64,000 nt of DNA from Planctomycetota bacterium. Lineage in GTDB: Bacteria; Planctomycetota; Planctomycetia; Planctomycetales; Planctomycetaceae. Shown in pieces: positions 16,534 to 25,594 of this stretch (within the stretch, counting starts at the first letter, position 1; each line of letters begins with the position of its first letter). The translations under genes were made by a program, and so were the position numbers. The stretch covers positions 61,680 to 125,679 of the forward strand of contig JAURQH010000043.1 of NCBI GenBank assembly GCA_030836185.1, given 5' to 3'. The notes beneath the pieces are model-generated. The model was not told the origin of the DNA. It searched no databases and saw only the letters and a list, made by a program, of their open reading frames with translations.

Positions 16534-19455
16534 TCACGCCACTTTGGCGACTTCTTGGCGTGTCTTCTGCGACTTTGATGAGCGGGAGCGGATTGAGTTT
16601 GCTTCGCTGTTCGAGAGTATTGTAAGCAATGCCGGGAGCATGACCAAAGACACAAGCAGGCAGCTTCCGACACCGATGACGAGCACCATGCCGACGCTAT
16701 AAAGTCCGCGATGAGAAGCGACCATCATGCTGCCGAATCCAATCATGGATGTCAGTGAGGTCAACACAATGGCATTGATGGTGGAGGAGGAGGTCTGGTA
16801 ATTGCCTCGCTGTTCGCGGAAGTCATGAATGACGTGAACGCCATCATCAACACCAATCCCCAGCACGAGAGGAAGTACAATCAGGTTGGCGGGATTCAGG
16901 TCGATGCCCAACAAACCCATCAGTCCGAACATGATCAATGCTCCACAGATGGGAGGAACTAGAGCGAGAAGTGCGTCTCGACTATTTCGGAAGTCGAGAT
17001 AGCCGGCGATGCCGATGATCATCCCCAATGCAGTGATGACGTACCAGACCGGATTGAGGTCGATTTGTTTTTGATGGAGCACAATGGCGAGAATAGAAAC
17101 GGCAACCAATGGGGGAATAATGCCGATCACTTTGAATCGGGTGTCGAGAAAATCGAGTAACAGGACAATCGCAATGACGGCCAAAGCGTAGATGGCGGCT
17201 TGCTGATAACTTTGTTTGATTTGACGAGAAGCTTCGTAGTTTTGGAGCGGAGTTCCGGTGGCATCAGGATCGATAGAGCGGACCGAATCGACAAATTCTT
17301 CCAGCGGCTCCACATCCCAAATCTGGTTGCGTGGGTAAATCTGTAATAACCATTTCCCCTCAGGAGAAACAAACCGACTTGTGAGTTCGGTGGGTAGATC
17401 GGCCAAACGTACGGGGTCTGAATTTGATGCGGCATATAAGGCTTGAAATTGTCCTAATAGCGAGGCCTGAAATCGATATTGATACGCCCTGAGGAACTGT
17501 TGTTGGCTCATGCCGTTAAGAGCCGAAAAACGGTCCAGAAAGTCGTCCAGCCGACGATAGGCTTCCACCGCAGACGGGTGAAATTCTGCCCTCAAGGAAG
17601 ACAAGAGTCTGTCGACTTCCCGGCCAAATGTTGTGGGATTGGGAATCAAGATTTCGGGAGGGCGTGCGGGAAGATTTTGTAACTGTGCCTGAAAAGCCTG
17701 TACCAATAGTTTGGTTTGTTCGGACTGGAATCCAGGAATGCGACTGCCCAGTTCTTCGACATGGTGAACGGTCGGCAAGGCTTCAAATTTTCGTTTGAGT
17801 TCGCGCGTCTGTTCGGGGCTGTCGGCCACCGAGACGGCATAGAGCAGTGAATGCTGGGCGTCCTGAAAGATACGTTTTTGCAACGCGACAGATTCCAGTC
17901 CTTCCGCTTGCAGATTCAGGAGATTGGAATCGTATTTGATGGCCGGTTTTGGACGACCCTCTTCGAGTCGAACCATAAAGACTGCAATGCCAAGCACACA
18001 GAGGATCGAGATTACCAAGACGGTTTTGGGAGCTCGTGAAATCATGGCCTTCAGATAGACACCCTGAAACGGTGTGGGTAATTTTTGCGGTTCCACATTT
18101 TGATCGGCCAATGTAATTAACGCCGGCAATACCAGAAATGTCGCCAACGCACACAACAGAATTCCGCCTCCGGCGATGATTCCCAACTCTGCGACACCCA
18201 AAAACTGGGTGAAGCTGGCACAGAAAAATGCCAATGCCGTCGTGACGGCGGCAGTCACGATTCCTACTCCCACACTGCCCGATGTTTCCATCAACGCCGG
18301 GCGTAACATTTCGTCTTCGTGGCGCAGTTGCAGATAGCGTGCGAGGTAATGAATGGCAAAGTCGATTCCGAGCCCGATCAAAATGGCGGCGAACGAGACA
18401 GAGAGAATATTCAGGTGACCGATGGCGAGAGTTGTGTAACCAAATGCCCAGGCCATTGCGATTGCCAGCATGACCATGGCCAGTGCCGGGTGACGGAAAC
18501 CGCGAAATCCGAGTAACAGAACGAGGCTTACTCCCACCACAGAAATCAGGGATGCCACCCACATATCGCTTTGCGACTCGCGCATTTCATCATTTTCGAG
18601 AATCGGGATTCCGGTCATGCCAAACGATGCGTCGGGGTGATCGGCCTGAACGATTCCTGTGATCTCTCGAATGCGGTTGATTCCCGCAGTGGCACCGCTG
18701 AAGTCCTTCTCTTGCTGCACCACATACAGTTTGAGGAACCCCATGTTCCCCGAGTCGTTCATTAGATAAATAACTTCGCGCGCACTCTCGCGCATTCGGG
18801 GATCGACGGGAACAATGTCGGGCCAGGGGTTACCAAAGTCATTGCCGTCGCGAACATATCGAGAGAGGGAAGAGCTAAGTTGTTCCGCGTGTGCGAAGAG
18901 TTGCTCGGGATTTCCGTCTCGTTCGACGGTCACTTGAACCTGTTGTGCGAGCCGTCGAACCATTTCGTCCAGACGAATACGATCCCAACGTCCACGAATG
19001 ATGGGCAAATATTTATCGACCTGATCGAGGCCTTTTTCAAGTTGAGCAGGAGAGAGATATTGCAATCCTTTGCTGCGCAAATCTCCCGGCTCGATTTTGT
19101 AGAGCACATTGCGAAAGTGTTCCGGCTCTTTCTCGATGCGGTTGCCGAGATCATCGAGGGTATCTTTGATCGTTTGAGGGTCGTCGGCTTCGACGACAAC
19201 GATGATCTCTGAAGTATCTCCGAATGTTTCTGCATACTGTTTCCAGCGTTGCTGAAACGGAGCACTGGGATCGATCAGATCGGCTCGTTCTGTTTTGAAT
19301 CCCATCCATAGAACGGTGATGGTCACGGAGGCTGCCGATAATATCAACATGATCAGCAAGCTGAGTTTGGGCCAGCGCACCGTCATGCGGGTCAGTGATT
19401 GCAAAAAATCACTGTGGAAATTACCGCCTGATTGTTGGGTATCATCCTTGGCCAT
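16534..19455 (-). CDS. RND superfamily exporter, MMPL/HpnN-type
   Basis: A 973-residue membrane transporter with the duplicated RND layout: one helix, a large external domain, then a block of about five helices, twice. The signature GLGIDFAIHYLARY is near residue 360 and its counterpart GIGVDDGVHVIHDF near 863, both in membrane block positions that carry the proton-relay acids. It belongs to the MMPL-type exporters related to hopanoid transporter HpnN and to many predicted lipid exporters; the substrate is not known. It converges on mnmA with a one-base gap between the ends. A TATAAT-like box on the minus strand at 19530-19535 may serve as -10, without a good -35. Confidence 0.9.
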   Translation of the reverse strand: MAKDDTQQSGGNFHSDFLQSLTRMTVRWPKLSLLIMLILSAASVTITVLWMGFKTERADLIDPSAPFQQRWKQYAETFGDTSEIIVVVEADDPQTIKDTLDDLGNRIEKEPEHFRNVLYKIEPGDLRSKGLQYLSPAQLEKGLDQVDKYLPIIRGRWDRIRLDEMVRRLAQQVQVTVERDGNPEQLFAHAEQLSSSLSRYVRDGNDFGNPWPDIVPVDPRMRESAREVIYLMNDSGNMGFLKLYVVQQEKDFSGATAGINRIREITGIVQADHPDASFGMTGIPILENDEMRESQSDMWVASLISVVGVSLVLLLGFRGFRHPALAMVMLAIAMAWAFGYTTLAIGHLNILSVSFAAILIGLGIDFAIHYLARYLQLRHEDEMLRPALMETSGSVGVGIVTAAVTTALAFFCASFTQFLGVAELGIIAGGGILLCALATFLVLPALITLADQNVEPQKLPTPFQGVYLKAMISRAPKTVLVISILCVLGIAVFMVRLEEGRPKPAIKYDSNLLNLQAEGLESVALQKRIFQDAQHSLLYAVSVADSPEQTRELKRKFEALPTVHHVEELGSRIPGFQSEQTKLLVQAFQAQLQNLPARPPEILIPNPTTFGREVDRLLSSLRAEFHPSAVEAYRRLDDFLDRFSALNGMSQQQFLRAYQYRFQASLLGQFQALYAASNSDPVRLADLPTELTSRFVSPEGKWLLQIYPRNQIWDVEPLEEFVDSVRSIDPDATGTPLQNYEASRQIKQSYQQAAIYALAVIAIVLLLDFLDTRFKVIGIIPPLVAVSILAIVLHQKQIDLNPVWYVITALGMIIGIAGYLDFRNSRDALLALVPPICGALIMFGLMGLLGIDLNPANLIVLPLVLGIGVDDGVHVIHDFREQRGNYQTSSSTINAIVLTSLTSMIGFGSMMVASHRGLYSVGMVLVIGVGSCLLVSLVMLPALLTILSNSEANSIRSRSSKSQKTRQEVAKVA

Positions 19456-19703
19456 ACAGCAACCCGGATTTAATCAGCTCCGCCTGAAAGACGAAGACCG
19501 GCTGTGCGATCATCCATGATCAATCACAGATTATATTCTCATTGATGTTCATCGGCAGACAACTTCCCGATGAGGGGACAGATCGTAGGTAATTCTCGAA
19601 AAAACAGCTAGCAGAATCGGGGCAAGAGGCCTTTGTTTGCAATGCCAATTGTGCAGTCGAGTTCAGTTATTCAGTTACGGCAAACTTCCTAGATTATCTA
19701 AAG

Positions 19704-20354
19704 TTAAATAATCTCAGAGAAATCACCATCGGAAGGTTGGTCAAGGTCGGGGCTTTCCCTATGAGATTGTTGGCCTTCTTCTTCGTCGCGGTTCATTTCG
19801 AAAGAAATTGCACGTTTTTGTACGACTCGCAAGGCGACAAAGTCATACAAAGCATGAGTCAGAATGGCTGGTAGGAGATTTTGTGGTGAAATTCCAGCCA
19901 CGGCAGTGAGATAGAATCCGGCAGCCAGCGCGTAGAGGAAATAGGTGAAACTCGCGGCATGGCATATCCCAAAAATGAGATTTGTCAGGAGAACTGACGT
20001 GCAGAGTCCAAATCCCAAGAAACCGTTTTGGATGGCTCCTCGAAACAAGATTTCCTCACTCACTCCTGCAAGGATTGATAGGTAGATCAAGTCGACCAAA
20101 GAGCACTGAGCGAGCAAGGGGCCGAGCTGTTCGATAAGAATTTCGCGGAGATCGCGTAATGGTTTCCAGGTGGTGAGCAGCACCCACCAAAGAAACACAA
20201 GCATTGGTAACGTGGCCAACACTCCTCGAATCATGGCGGAAGTGGACCAACTAATGTTCAAAGAGATTTCGAGCCAGTGGGCAATGACGATGCCGCTGAG
20301 AAGTAATCCTCCTTGAAACAGCGTCGCCAAAATCATAAATCGGGAATGAGACAT
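19704..20354 (-). CDS. CPBP family intramembrane protease
   Basis: A 216-residue membrane protein with about six helices. The glutamic protease motifs of the CPBP (Abi/CAAX) family are visible: EEILFRG near residue 98, FGICHAASF with the catalytic His, and a final HALYDFVAL. I took the ATG at 20354; an upstream in-frame TTG at 20363 adds three residues. The C-terminal 40 residues are hydrophilic and acidic (NRDEEEGQQ). Family members cleave membrane-embedded prenylated or signal peptides or process bacteriocins; the substrate here is unknown. Confidence 0.88.
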   Translation of the reverse strand: MSHSRFMILATLFQGGLLLSGIVIAHWLEISLNISWSTSAMIRGVLATLPMLVFLWWVLLTTWKPLRDLREILIEQLGPLLAQCSLVDLIYLSILAGVSEEILFRGAIQNGFLGFGLCTSVLLTNLIFGICHAASFTYFLYALAAGFYLTAVAGISPQNLLPAILTHALYDFVALRVVQKRAISFEMNRDEEEGQQSHRESPDLDQPSDGDFSEII

Positions 20355-20486
20355 TGAAATCAAGATCCCGCAGAATGGAAAAATCGTGGAATTATTAATG
20401 ATCGATCAACGGAGGAAGTACGTTATGATGAAGGTAAGCCCTTTGTGTTTCAATTGCATCAAACATCTAGTAGTAGGAGAGGTCGA

Positions 20487-20954
20487 GTGACACTCAGCAT
20501 CAAGAAAATCTTAGTGCCGACAGATTTCAGCGAATTTTCTCAGTATGCTGCGAATTACGCAGTTGAATTGGCGTGCCAGTTTGATGCAGAAATTACGCTG
20601 TTGTATGTTTTGCAGGATGCAGTGGCACTTTTCCCCGAACCGGGTGTCTCATTTCCGGCCCCCGGGAATTATCTGCAGGAGTTACAGGAAAGCTCCGAGA
20701 ATTCTTTGCAACGGTTGAAAGAAAACTACCCCACGGAACTGACAATCCACACTGAATTGCGAAACGGCCCGCCGTTTGTTGAGATCTTGCGTTGCGCTCG
20801 GGAAGGCGAATATGACATGATTATCATCGGGACTCACGGGCGATCTGGATTAGCACATGTATTACTGGGATCGGTCGCCGAAAAAGTTGTTCGCAAGGCC
20901 TCTTGCCCTGTGCTGACGGTGCGCCCCGATGACCTTGAGTTCGAGATGCCTTAG
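20487..20954 (+). CDS. Universal stress protein, UspA family
   Basis: A 155-residue single-domain Usp. The GTG at 20487 is the most likely start because AGGAGAGG lies just upstream and KKILVPTDFSEFS follows at once. The ATP-binding pattern GTHGRSGLAHVLLGSVAEKVVRKASCPVLTVR shows the G-2x-G-9x-G(S/T) motif, so this is an ATP-binding type rather than the UspA type without ATP. The N-terminal Asp of LVPTDFS is present. It is probably a cytoplasmic stress or energy sensor. It has no obvious operon partner. Confidence 0.93.
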   Translation: MTLSIKKILVPTDFSEFSQYAANYAVELACQFDAEITLLYVLQDAVALFPEPGVSFPAPGNYLQELQESSENSLQRLKENYPTELTIHTELRNGPPFVEILRCAREGEYDMIIIGTHGRSGLAHVLLGSVAEKVVRKASCPVLTVRPDDLEFEMP

Positions 20955-21344
20955 GGAAATTACCTTGAGCCCATCGTCATAATCGGACTTTTTTTCTCAA
21001 TAGTATTAGTGGGTGTAAACGGAAAGTTACTCGTCTTGATCGCACGAGTGAAGATTGCCATCGATTGACGACGATACTATTTCTGGATCGAGTCGATCCT
21101 GAGTCTCCTGATCTTCTCTGGATTTTGTAATTCCGATCAAGTCTCTGTCGCAGATATTCAAACGTCACAAATCGAATCATCAATACGGCCTGAAGAACTG
21201 TTCTCGTGAAACAGACCTTCATTTTGGTCAGATGATTTAAGTTGTTTCGTTCGCGTGAGGCGAAGAGATCGGAACTGATTAGCGCCGGCATTCATTGGAA
21301 ACAGTGGATGCCGGTTTTTTTTGTCGATGGATAAAATGGTCAAC
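20955..21344. other. Intergenic region with a distant terminator
   Basis: No gene is supported in these 390 bases between the stress-protein gene and the convergent aminotransferase gene. Short open frames on the minus strand have no ribosome binding site and no family signal. The one clear element is the plus-strand terminator at 21285-21322, 330 bases beyond the stress-protein stop. That leaves room for a small RNA or a long 3' untranslated region. Confidence 0.5.
21285..21322 (+). terminator. Rho-independent terminator on the plus strand
   Basis: CCGGCAT pairs with ATGCCGG across a 16-base loop and is followed by eight T. It could end the stress-protein transcript or a small RNA transcribed from the region. 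Confidence 0.7.
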
Positions 21345-22745
21345 TTATAATGTGGCCGCTGTTTTTACAGCCACTTTTCCGACCAGTCGCTTCAAGAGTT
21401 CCAGAGACTCTTCAGCTTGCTCTTTGGTGATTGTCAGCGGAGGACTGACTCGGAGGACTTTGCCAGCGAGAGCACCGAGCAAATGAATTCCATCACCTTC
21501 CGCTTCACCAAGGTAGCAGGCTTCGACAATCGCATTGGCAACTTCAGGAGCCGATAAGTTTTCCATCGGTGCGCATTCAATGCCGAACACCATTCCTTCG
21601 CCGCGGACTTTTGCGATGGCTCCAGTTGATTTCAGATCGTTCAATTTTTCCAGAAACAGTGGAGTGAGTGAACGAGTATGTTCGAGCACATCGGTTTGTT
21701 CAAATTCGTCCAAAGTTGCCAACACTGCCGCACATGAAAGAGGGTTTGCAGACCAAGTGTCGGAAGTGGCCCCGTATCCCATATGGTTGATGACCTCACC
21801 GCGTCCAACAACAGCCGCGACGGGAACACCATTACCGAGTCCCTTTCCTAAAACGACAAAATCGGGAGAAAGCCCGTAGGCTTCGAAGGCATACATCCGT
21901 CCGGTGCGTCCGAAATTTGCCTGGACTTCATCGAGAATAAAGAGGATGTCATGTTCGTTGCAAAATTGTTGCAGCATCTGCAAATAGGCGGCCGGAGGAT
22001 GAAAGCTACCTCCTCCTCCGAGGTAAGGTTCGGTGATCAGGCAGGTAATGTTCTGGCCGTGTTCGTTCCAGAGAGCTTCCAGCTCGTCTTGATAGGGAGT
22101 CAGGTCAATTTCTTGGCCATAGAGTGAGCAGTCGTCATATTCATCGCGAGGGAAGTCGATGAACTTCACACGCGGATCACGAGAAGGATCAGATTCGGAG
22201 CCAGTGACCGCTCCGGCAAGTCCTTTCTTTCCATGAAACCCGAAACGAGTCGCAAGGATGATTTCACGGTCATGATCGCGATGCAGACAGGCCCAAAGTG
22301 ATTTAATGACGGCTTCTGATCCCGAAGCGGCCCACATTACAGTATCGAACTTTTCTCCACCCGGACAGGCTTGCACGTTTTTCAGCAGGCGTTGCGAAGC
22401 TTTGTTTTCAATTTCTGTGATGCCGTTGTAGGCGGTCATAGTGACGGCTTCAAAATATTCCCCCTCTTGCGGTTCGCCTGCGAGATGTTCGGGTTTCCAT
22501 CCCAGATATTGTGTGAAATTCTTGGTCCAGCGTTTGGGGTTATGTCCGAGATTGGCGACCAGAACCCCAGAGGAGAAGTCATAGAGCCGTCGTCCTTCGG
22601 GCGTCCAATGAAAGGGGCCAGCAGACTTGGCAAAAACGGCCTGCGAAGGGGTAAATGTTCGTAAGGAAATGGGTTCGACTTTTGAAAGGTCGGCTCGAAT
22701 CTGATTGGATCGGTCTTCGCCCTGGAATTGAATGGGAGTCGTCAT
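21345..22745 (-). CDS. Class III PLP-dependent aminotransferase
   Basis: A 466-residue fold-type I aminotransferase of class III (GABA/ornithine/acetylornithine type). ASGSEAVIKSLWAC is the cofactor-phosphate region, FILDEVQANFGRTGRM near residue 272 holds the Asp that contacts the pyridine ring, and VVLGKGLGNGVPVAAVVGR holds the Schiff-base Lys near 301. The substrate is not clear. The neighbour in the same direction, 75 bp upstream, is a Gfo/Idh/MocA oxidoreductase, with a sugar-isomerase-like gene divergent beyond that. This context suggests an amino sugar or amino-cyclitol pathway, which is inference. Confidence 0.93.
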   Translation of the reverse strand: MTTPIQFQGEDRSNQIRADLSKVEPISLRTFTPSQAVFAKSAGPFHWTPEGRRLYDFSSGVLVANLGHNPKRWTKNFTQYLGWKPEHLAGEPQEGEYFEAVTMTAYNGITEIENKASQRLLKNVQACPGGEKFDTVMWAASGSEAVIKSLWACLHRDHDREIILATRFGFHGKKGLAGAVTGSESDPSRDPRVKFIDFPRDEYDDCSLYGQEIDLTPYQDELEALWNEHGQNITCLITEPYLGGGGSFHPPAAYLQMLQQFCNEHDILFILDEVQANFGRTGRMYAFEAYGLSPDFVVLGKGLGNGVPVAAVVGRGEVINHMGYGATSDTWSANPLSCAAVLATLDEFEQTDVLEHTRSLTPLFLEKLNDLKSTGAIAKVRGEGMVFGIECAPMENLSAPEVANAIVEACYLGEAEGDGIHLLGALAGKVLRVSPPLTITKEQAEESLELLKRLVGKVAVKTAATL

Positions 22746-22820
22746 GAGTTGCTCTCAGGTGGGTAGGAATAAATGAGACGCGGGTGGGACTTTATGGGGA
22801 AAGTGATGAAATTCAATTGC

Positions 22821-24098
22821 CTAAACGGTTCCTTCATACAGGATTTCGTACTCAGATGAGCCTGGACGATAAAGCACCAAACCTCCATGTTGGCAATTCA
22901 CTCGAACTGTGCAGTCGGGTTCACCGGCAGCGGCTTTTTCCAGGATGGCCTCTAATGCTTGGACTGCGGCCACTGTCTGACGATCTGCTGACACGTCATT
23001 GTACGATAAGGATCGGAGTTCGCCTAAACGTATTGGGCGTTCTTCTTTCGGTCCACCATGTTCGAGGTAAGCGACTTCCCGCGCGTAGCGTTCGATCACT
23101 TCAATTCCGTATCCTCGCTGGGATCGTTGTCCCCACGGTTCGAGAAACTCTCCATTGTAGTGGTTGTTGATCGAGTTCTTCATTTTGAAGGGTGTTAAAT
23201 CTTCAACGGTTGCCTCGACGCCTCGCTTGCGAGAGTGACCGTTCCAGAGTCCATTATCAAAACGAAACTGAACTTCCTGTTCGACGTAGCCGGGAAAGTT
23301 GTCGGGAGTGACCCAGGATGTGTGAATATCGAAGGCCGCTTCTCGACCATCGTCATATTCGTAGACCATTTTCATCTGGTTACTGTCCCATGTGTTTCCA
23401 TCGGCTGGTCCTACGAGACCTCGTTGGCCTGATGCGGTGATGGTTTTCAATTTTCCACCGAATGAAAAATCGATCAGCTTGATATAATGGACGGCAACAT
23501 AGGTTCCCGGATTACGACCACGGATCCACTCTGCGAATTGACCACCCGAGATCGACTTTGGTTCGAGTAACGAGCAATAGCCCGTGTTGACATGCTGGAG
23601 GACTCCATCGGCCACGAGTGTCCGCATTTTTTTGTGATCGGGGTCAAGCAGCTTATGATAGACCACCTTGGCCAGTACGTTTTTTTCCTCGGCGATTCGT
23701 TGCAGCTCATCGAGTTCTTGCAATCTGAGAACGGAGGGTTTCTCTACGAGCAAATTTGTTCCCGCTTCGAGAACTTTTTTTGACGCTTCAAAGTGTCGAT
23801 TGTCGGGAGTCGCGACACAGGCAAAGTCGAGATTGGCTGCCAGCATTTGATCGACTGAATCTTCTCCCGAAAAACTTTCAAACGAGTGAATGGCGTCTCC
23901 TGCACGATTCCGATACGCTTCGGCCCGTTTTCCTGTTCGTGTCGCGACGGCGGAAAGCTCGACACTGACATCGCCAAACTTGCGATCGTAAAGTCCTTCC
24001 GCACGCGCGGTTTCAAAGAACGGGCGGTAAGTTTCGTCAAAGATCATGCCCATGCCGACCATGCCAGCACGGATTGTTTTTAAGGGATTTGTAGTCAT
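22821..24098 (-). CDS. Gfo/Idh/MocA family oxidoreductase
   Basis: A 425-residue NAD(P)-dependent dehydrogenase. The Rossmann motif GMVGMGMIF lies near residue 13, and LLVEKPSVL near 117 gives the conserved EKP lysine. The C-terminal GFO_IDH_MocA_C-type domain is seen in YGIEVIERYAREV and the preceding beta sheet. The family oxidises or reduces sugars and cyclitols. The probable partner is the aminotransferase encoded 75 bp downstream in transcription order; a TIM-barrel isomerase gene starts divergently 223 bp away. The exact substrate is not readable. Confidence 0.93.
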   Translation of the reverse strand: MTTNPLKTIRAGMVGMGMIFDETYRPFFETARAEGLYDRKFGDVSVELSAVATRTGKRAEAYRNRAGDAIHSFESFSGEDSVDQMLAANLDFACVATPDNRHFEASKKVLEAGTNLLVEKPSVLRLQELDELQRIAEEKNVLAKVVYHKLLDPDHKKMRTLVADGVLQHVNTGYCSLLEPKSISGGQFAEWIRGRNPGTYVAVHYIKLIDFSFGGKLKTITASGQRGLVGPADGNTWDSNQMKMVYEYDDGREAAFDIHTSWVTPDNFPGYVEQEVQFRFDNGLWNGHSRKRGVEATVEDLTPFKMKNSINNHYNGEFLEPWGQRSQRGYGIEVIERYAREVAYLEHGGPKEERPIRLGELRSLSYNDVSADRQTVAAVQALEAILEKAAAGEPDCTVRVNCQHGGLVLYRPGSSEYEILYEGTV

Positions 24099-24321
24099 TA
24101 ATTTATCCTACGACCGTACAGTCAGAATTTCCATTCTTTGTACGCTGAGAAATGCGTCCAGAGGAAAAAACACCGTTGACGGCAGAATATGAAAAGTCGG
24201 AATGCTTGCATCGGCCTTCCGAAAACTGAACAATGCTGTTTATTCCTCGCTATTGATTCCTCGACAGTAGAGGATACCGTTTTATTTGCCTTTCAATTGC
24301 ACTTTGACCGTTGGTTTTCTC

Positions 24322-25338
24322 ATGAATACTCCTGACGTTTTAATTTCTGCGTTTGCCGATGAAGCCGCCAATCACAAAACCGCACTCGAACAGATGACGG
24401 CACTGTCTGCGATCGGATTGCGATACTATTCGCCACGATTTATCGACGTGAATGGAACAGGTGAGGTGAAACATGTTGTCGACCTTAATAAATCAGAAAA
24501 CAAACGGTTGCTGAAGTGGCATGATGAGTACGGTATGAGTGTGACCAGTATTGGCTCTCGTGTTGGTAAAGTGAAACTGGTCGATCAACAGGATTCCTCG
24601 CGGAATGTCTTTGTTCCCTTCAAAAAATATCTCTCGGGTGAAGTGAAAAAGACGATTACATCTGCATTACAACTGGGAACAAAACTCATTCGAGGGTTTT
24701 CGTTTTATCATCCCGCAGGAGAAGACCAGGGGCCTTACATTAATCAAGCCGTCGATCAAATTGGTCAGATTGTCGATCTGTGTGCGAAAGAAGGCTTGAT
24801 CTACGGTTTAGAGATCGAGCCAAATCTGGTTGGTGATACCGGACCGATGCTGGCCACTCTTGCGAAGAAGGTCAATCATCCCAACATGGTTTGCATTTTT
24901 GATGGTGGGAATGTGGCCGCTCAGAATAAAAACCCGGTTCAGGTTTACGAAGAGTATTTGGCGATGCGGCCTTACATCGGCTGGATTCATATTAAAGACT
25001 ATCGCATCGATAAAAGTTTGAAGTGGGAAGGTCACGTCGATGAAGAACGTCTGAAAAATTTTGTTCCAGCAAATGTTGGCGACGCCGGGCATGAGTTGGT
25101 CTTTCGTGATCTGCGTGATCATCTCCCCAAAATGACCAAAAAAGTACAGAAACTGGGTGTACCCGGATTCTTTCTCGAAACCGAACCGCATCTTAAAGGT
25201 GGCGGCCAGTTTGGAGGATTCAGCGGACCGGATGGGATGGGGGTCGCGGTCAGGGCTCTGTGCAGTGCACTCGATTATGCGGACATCGGATACAAGTTAC
25301 GAGATTTCGCGGATATTCAGGCAGATCGAGGTTTCTAG
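24322..25338 (+). CDS. Sugar phosphate isomerase/epimerase-like TIM barrel
   Basis: A 338-residue xylose-isomerase-like TIM barrel (AP-endonuclease family 2 fold). It starts with [10 protein letters not shown], has [14 protein letters not shown] with the first metal-ligand Glu, FDGGNVA with the second-site Asp, [12 protein letters not shown] with the His/Asp pair, and FFLETEPHL with the final Glu. The ATG at 24322 is preferred over 24286 because the family's first strand begins directly after it. It is divergent from the Gfo/Idh/MocA gene, a frequent genomic pairing in sugar metabolism. The reaction is not known. Confidence 0.88.
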   Translation: MNTPDVLISAFADEAANHKTALEQMTALSAIGLRYYSPRFIDVNGTGEVKHVVDLNKSENKRLLKWHDEYGMSVTSIGSRVGKVKLVDQQDSSRNVFVPFKKYLSGEVKKTITSALQLGTKLIRGFSFYHPAGEDQGPYINQAVDQIGQIVDLCAKEGLIYGLEIEPNLVGDTGPMLATLAKKVNHPNMVCIFDGGNVAAQNKNPVQVYEEYLAMRPYIGWIHIKDYRIDKSLKWEGHVDEERLKNFVPANVGDAGHELVFRDLRDHLPKMTKKVQKLGVPGFFLETEPHLKGGGQFGGFSGPDGMGVAVRALCSALDYADIGYKLRDFADIQADRGF

Positions 25339-25365
25339 GGTGATCTCAAGACAGGGAGGATTGAA

Positions 25366-25587
25366 ATGACGTTCGATTTCGATGCAGTTGCGACATTGTT
25401 GAAATGTCCGGGCTGCGGTGCTTCCTTAATTCTGGCTGAGAACTCTTTGGTTTGTGCGAACCCGGAGCATCGTTTTTCGTTTCCCATCCTTAACGGAATT
25501 CCGCAATTACTTGCAGAAGAGGCATTGGAATTATCGGTCGATGAATGGTCCTCCCTCGCATCGGTAGACCTCAACAAGCAGGGTTAG
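25366..25587 (+). CDS. Trm112-like zinc ribbon protein
   Basis: A 73-residue protein of the Trm112/UPF0434 type. CPGCG near residue 17 and a later C (LVCANPEHRFSFPILNGIPQLL) match the Trm112p fold, with the typical FPI.NGIP.L ending. Some bacterial members activate methyltransferases; others are of unknown role. One of the four zinc ligands is not a Cys (the second pair reads CANPEH), so metal binding may be partial or use the His. AGGGAGGA precedes the ATG. It lies 27 bp after the isomerase gene and 7 bp before speA, so it is likely in the same transcript. Confidence 0.87.
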   Translation: MTFDFDAVATLLKCPGCGASLILAENSLVCANPEHRFSFPILNGIPQLLAEEALELSVDEWSSLASVDLNKQG

Positions 25588-25594
25588 AAAATTT

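Noticed and set aside
20977..21343. Minus-strand protein genes in the gap after the stress protein
   Set aside because: Basic, Arg/Ser-rich products without binding site, and they run over the plus-strand terminator.
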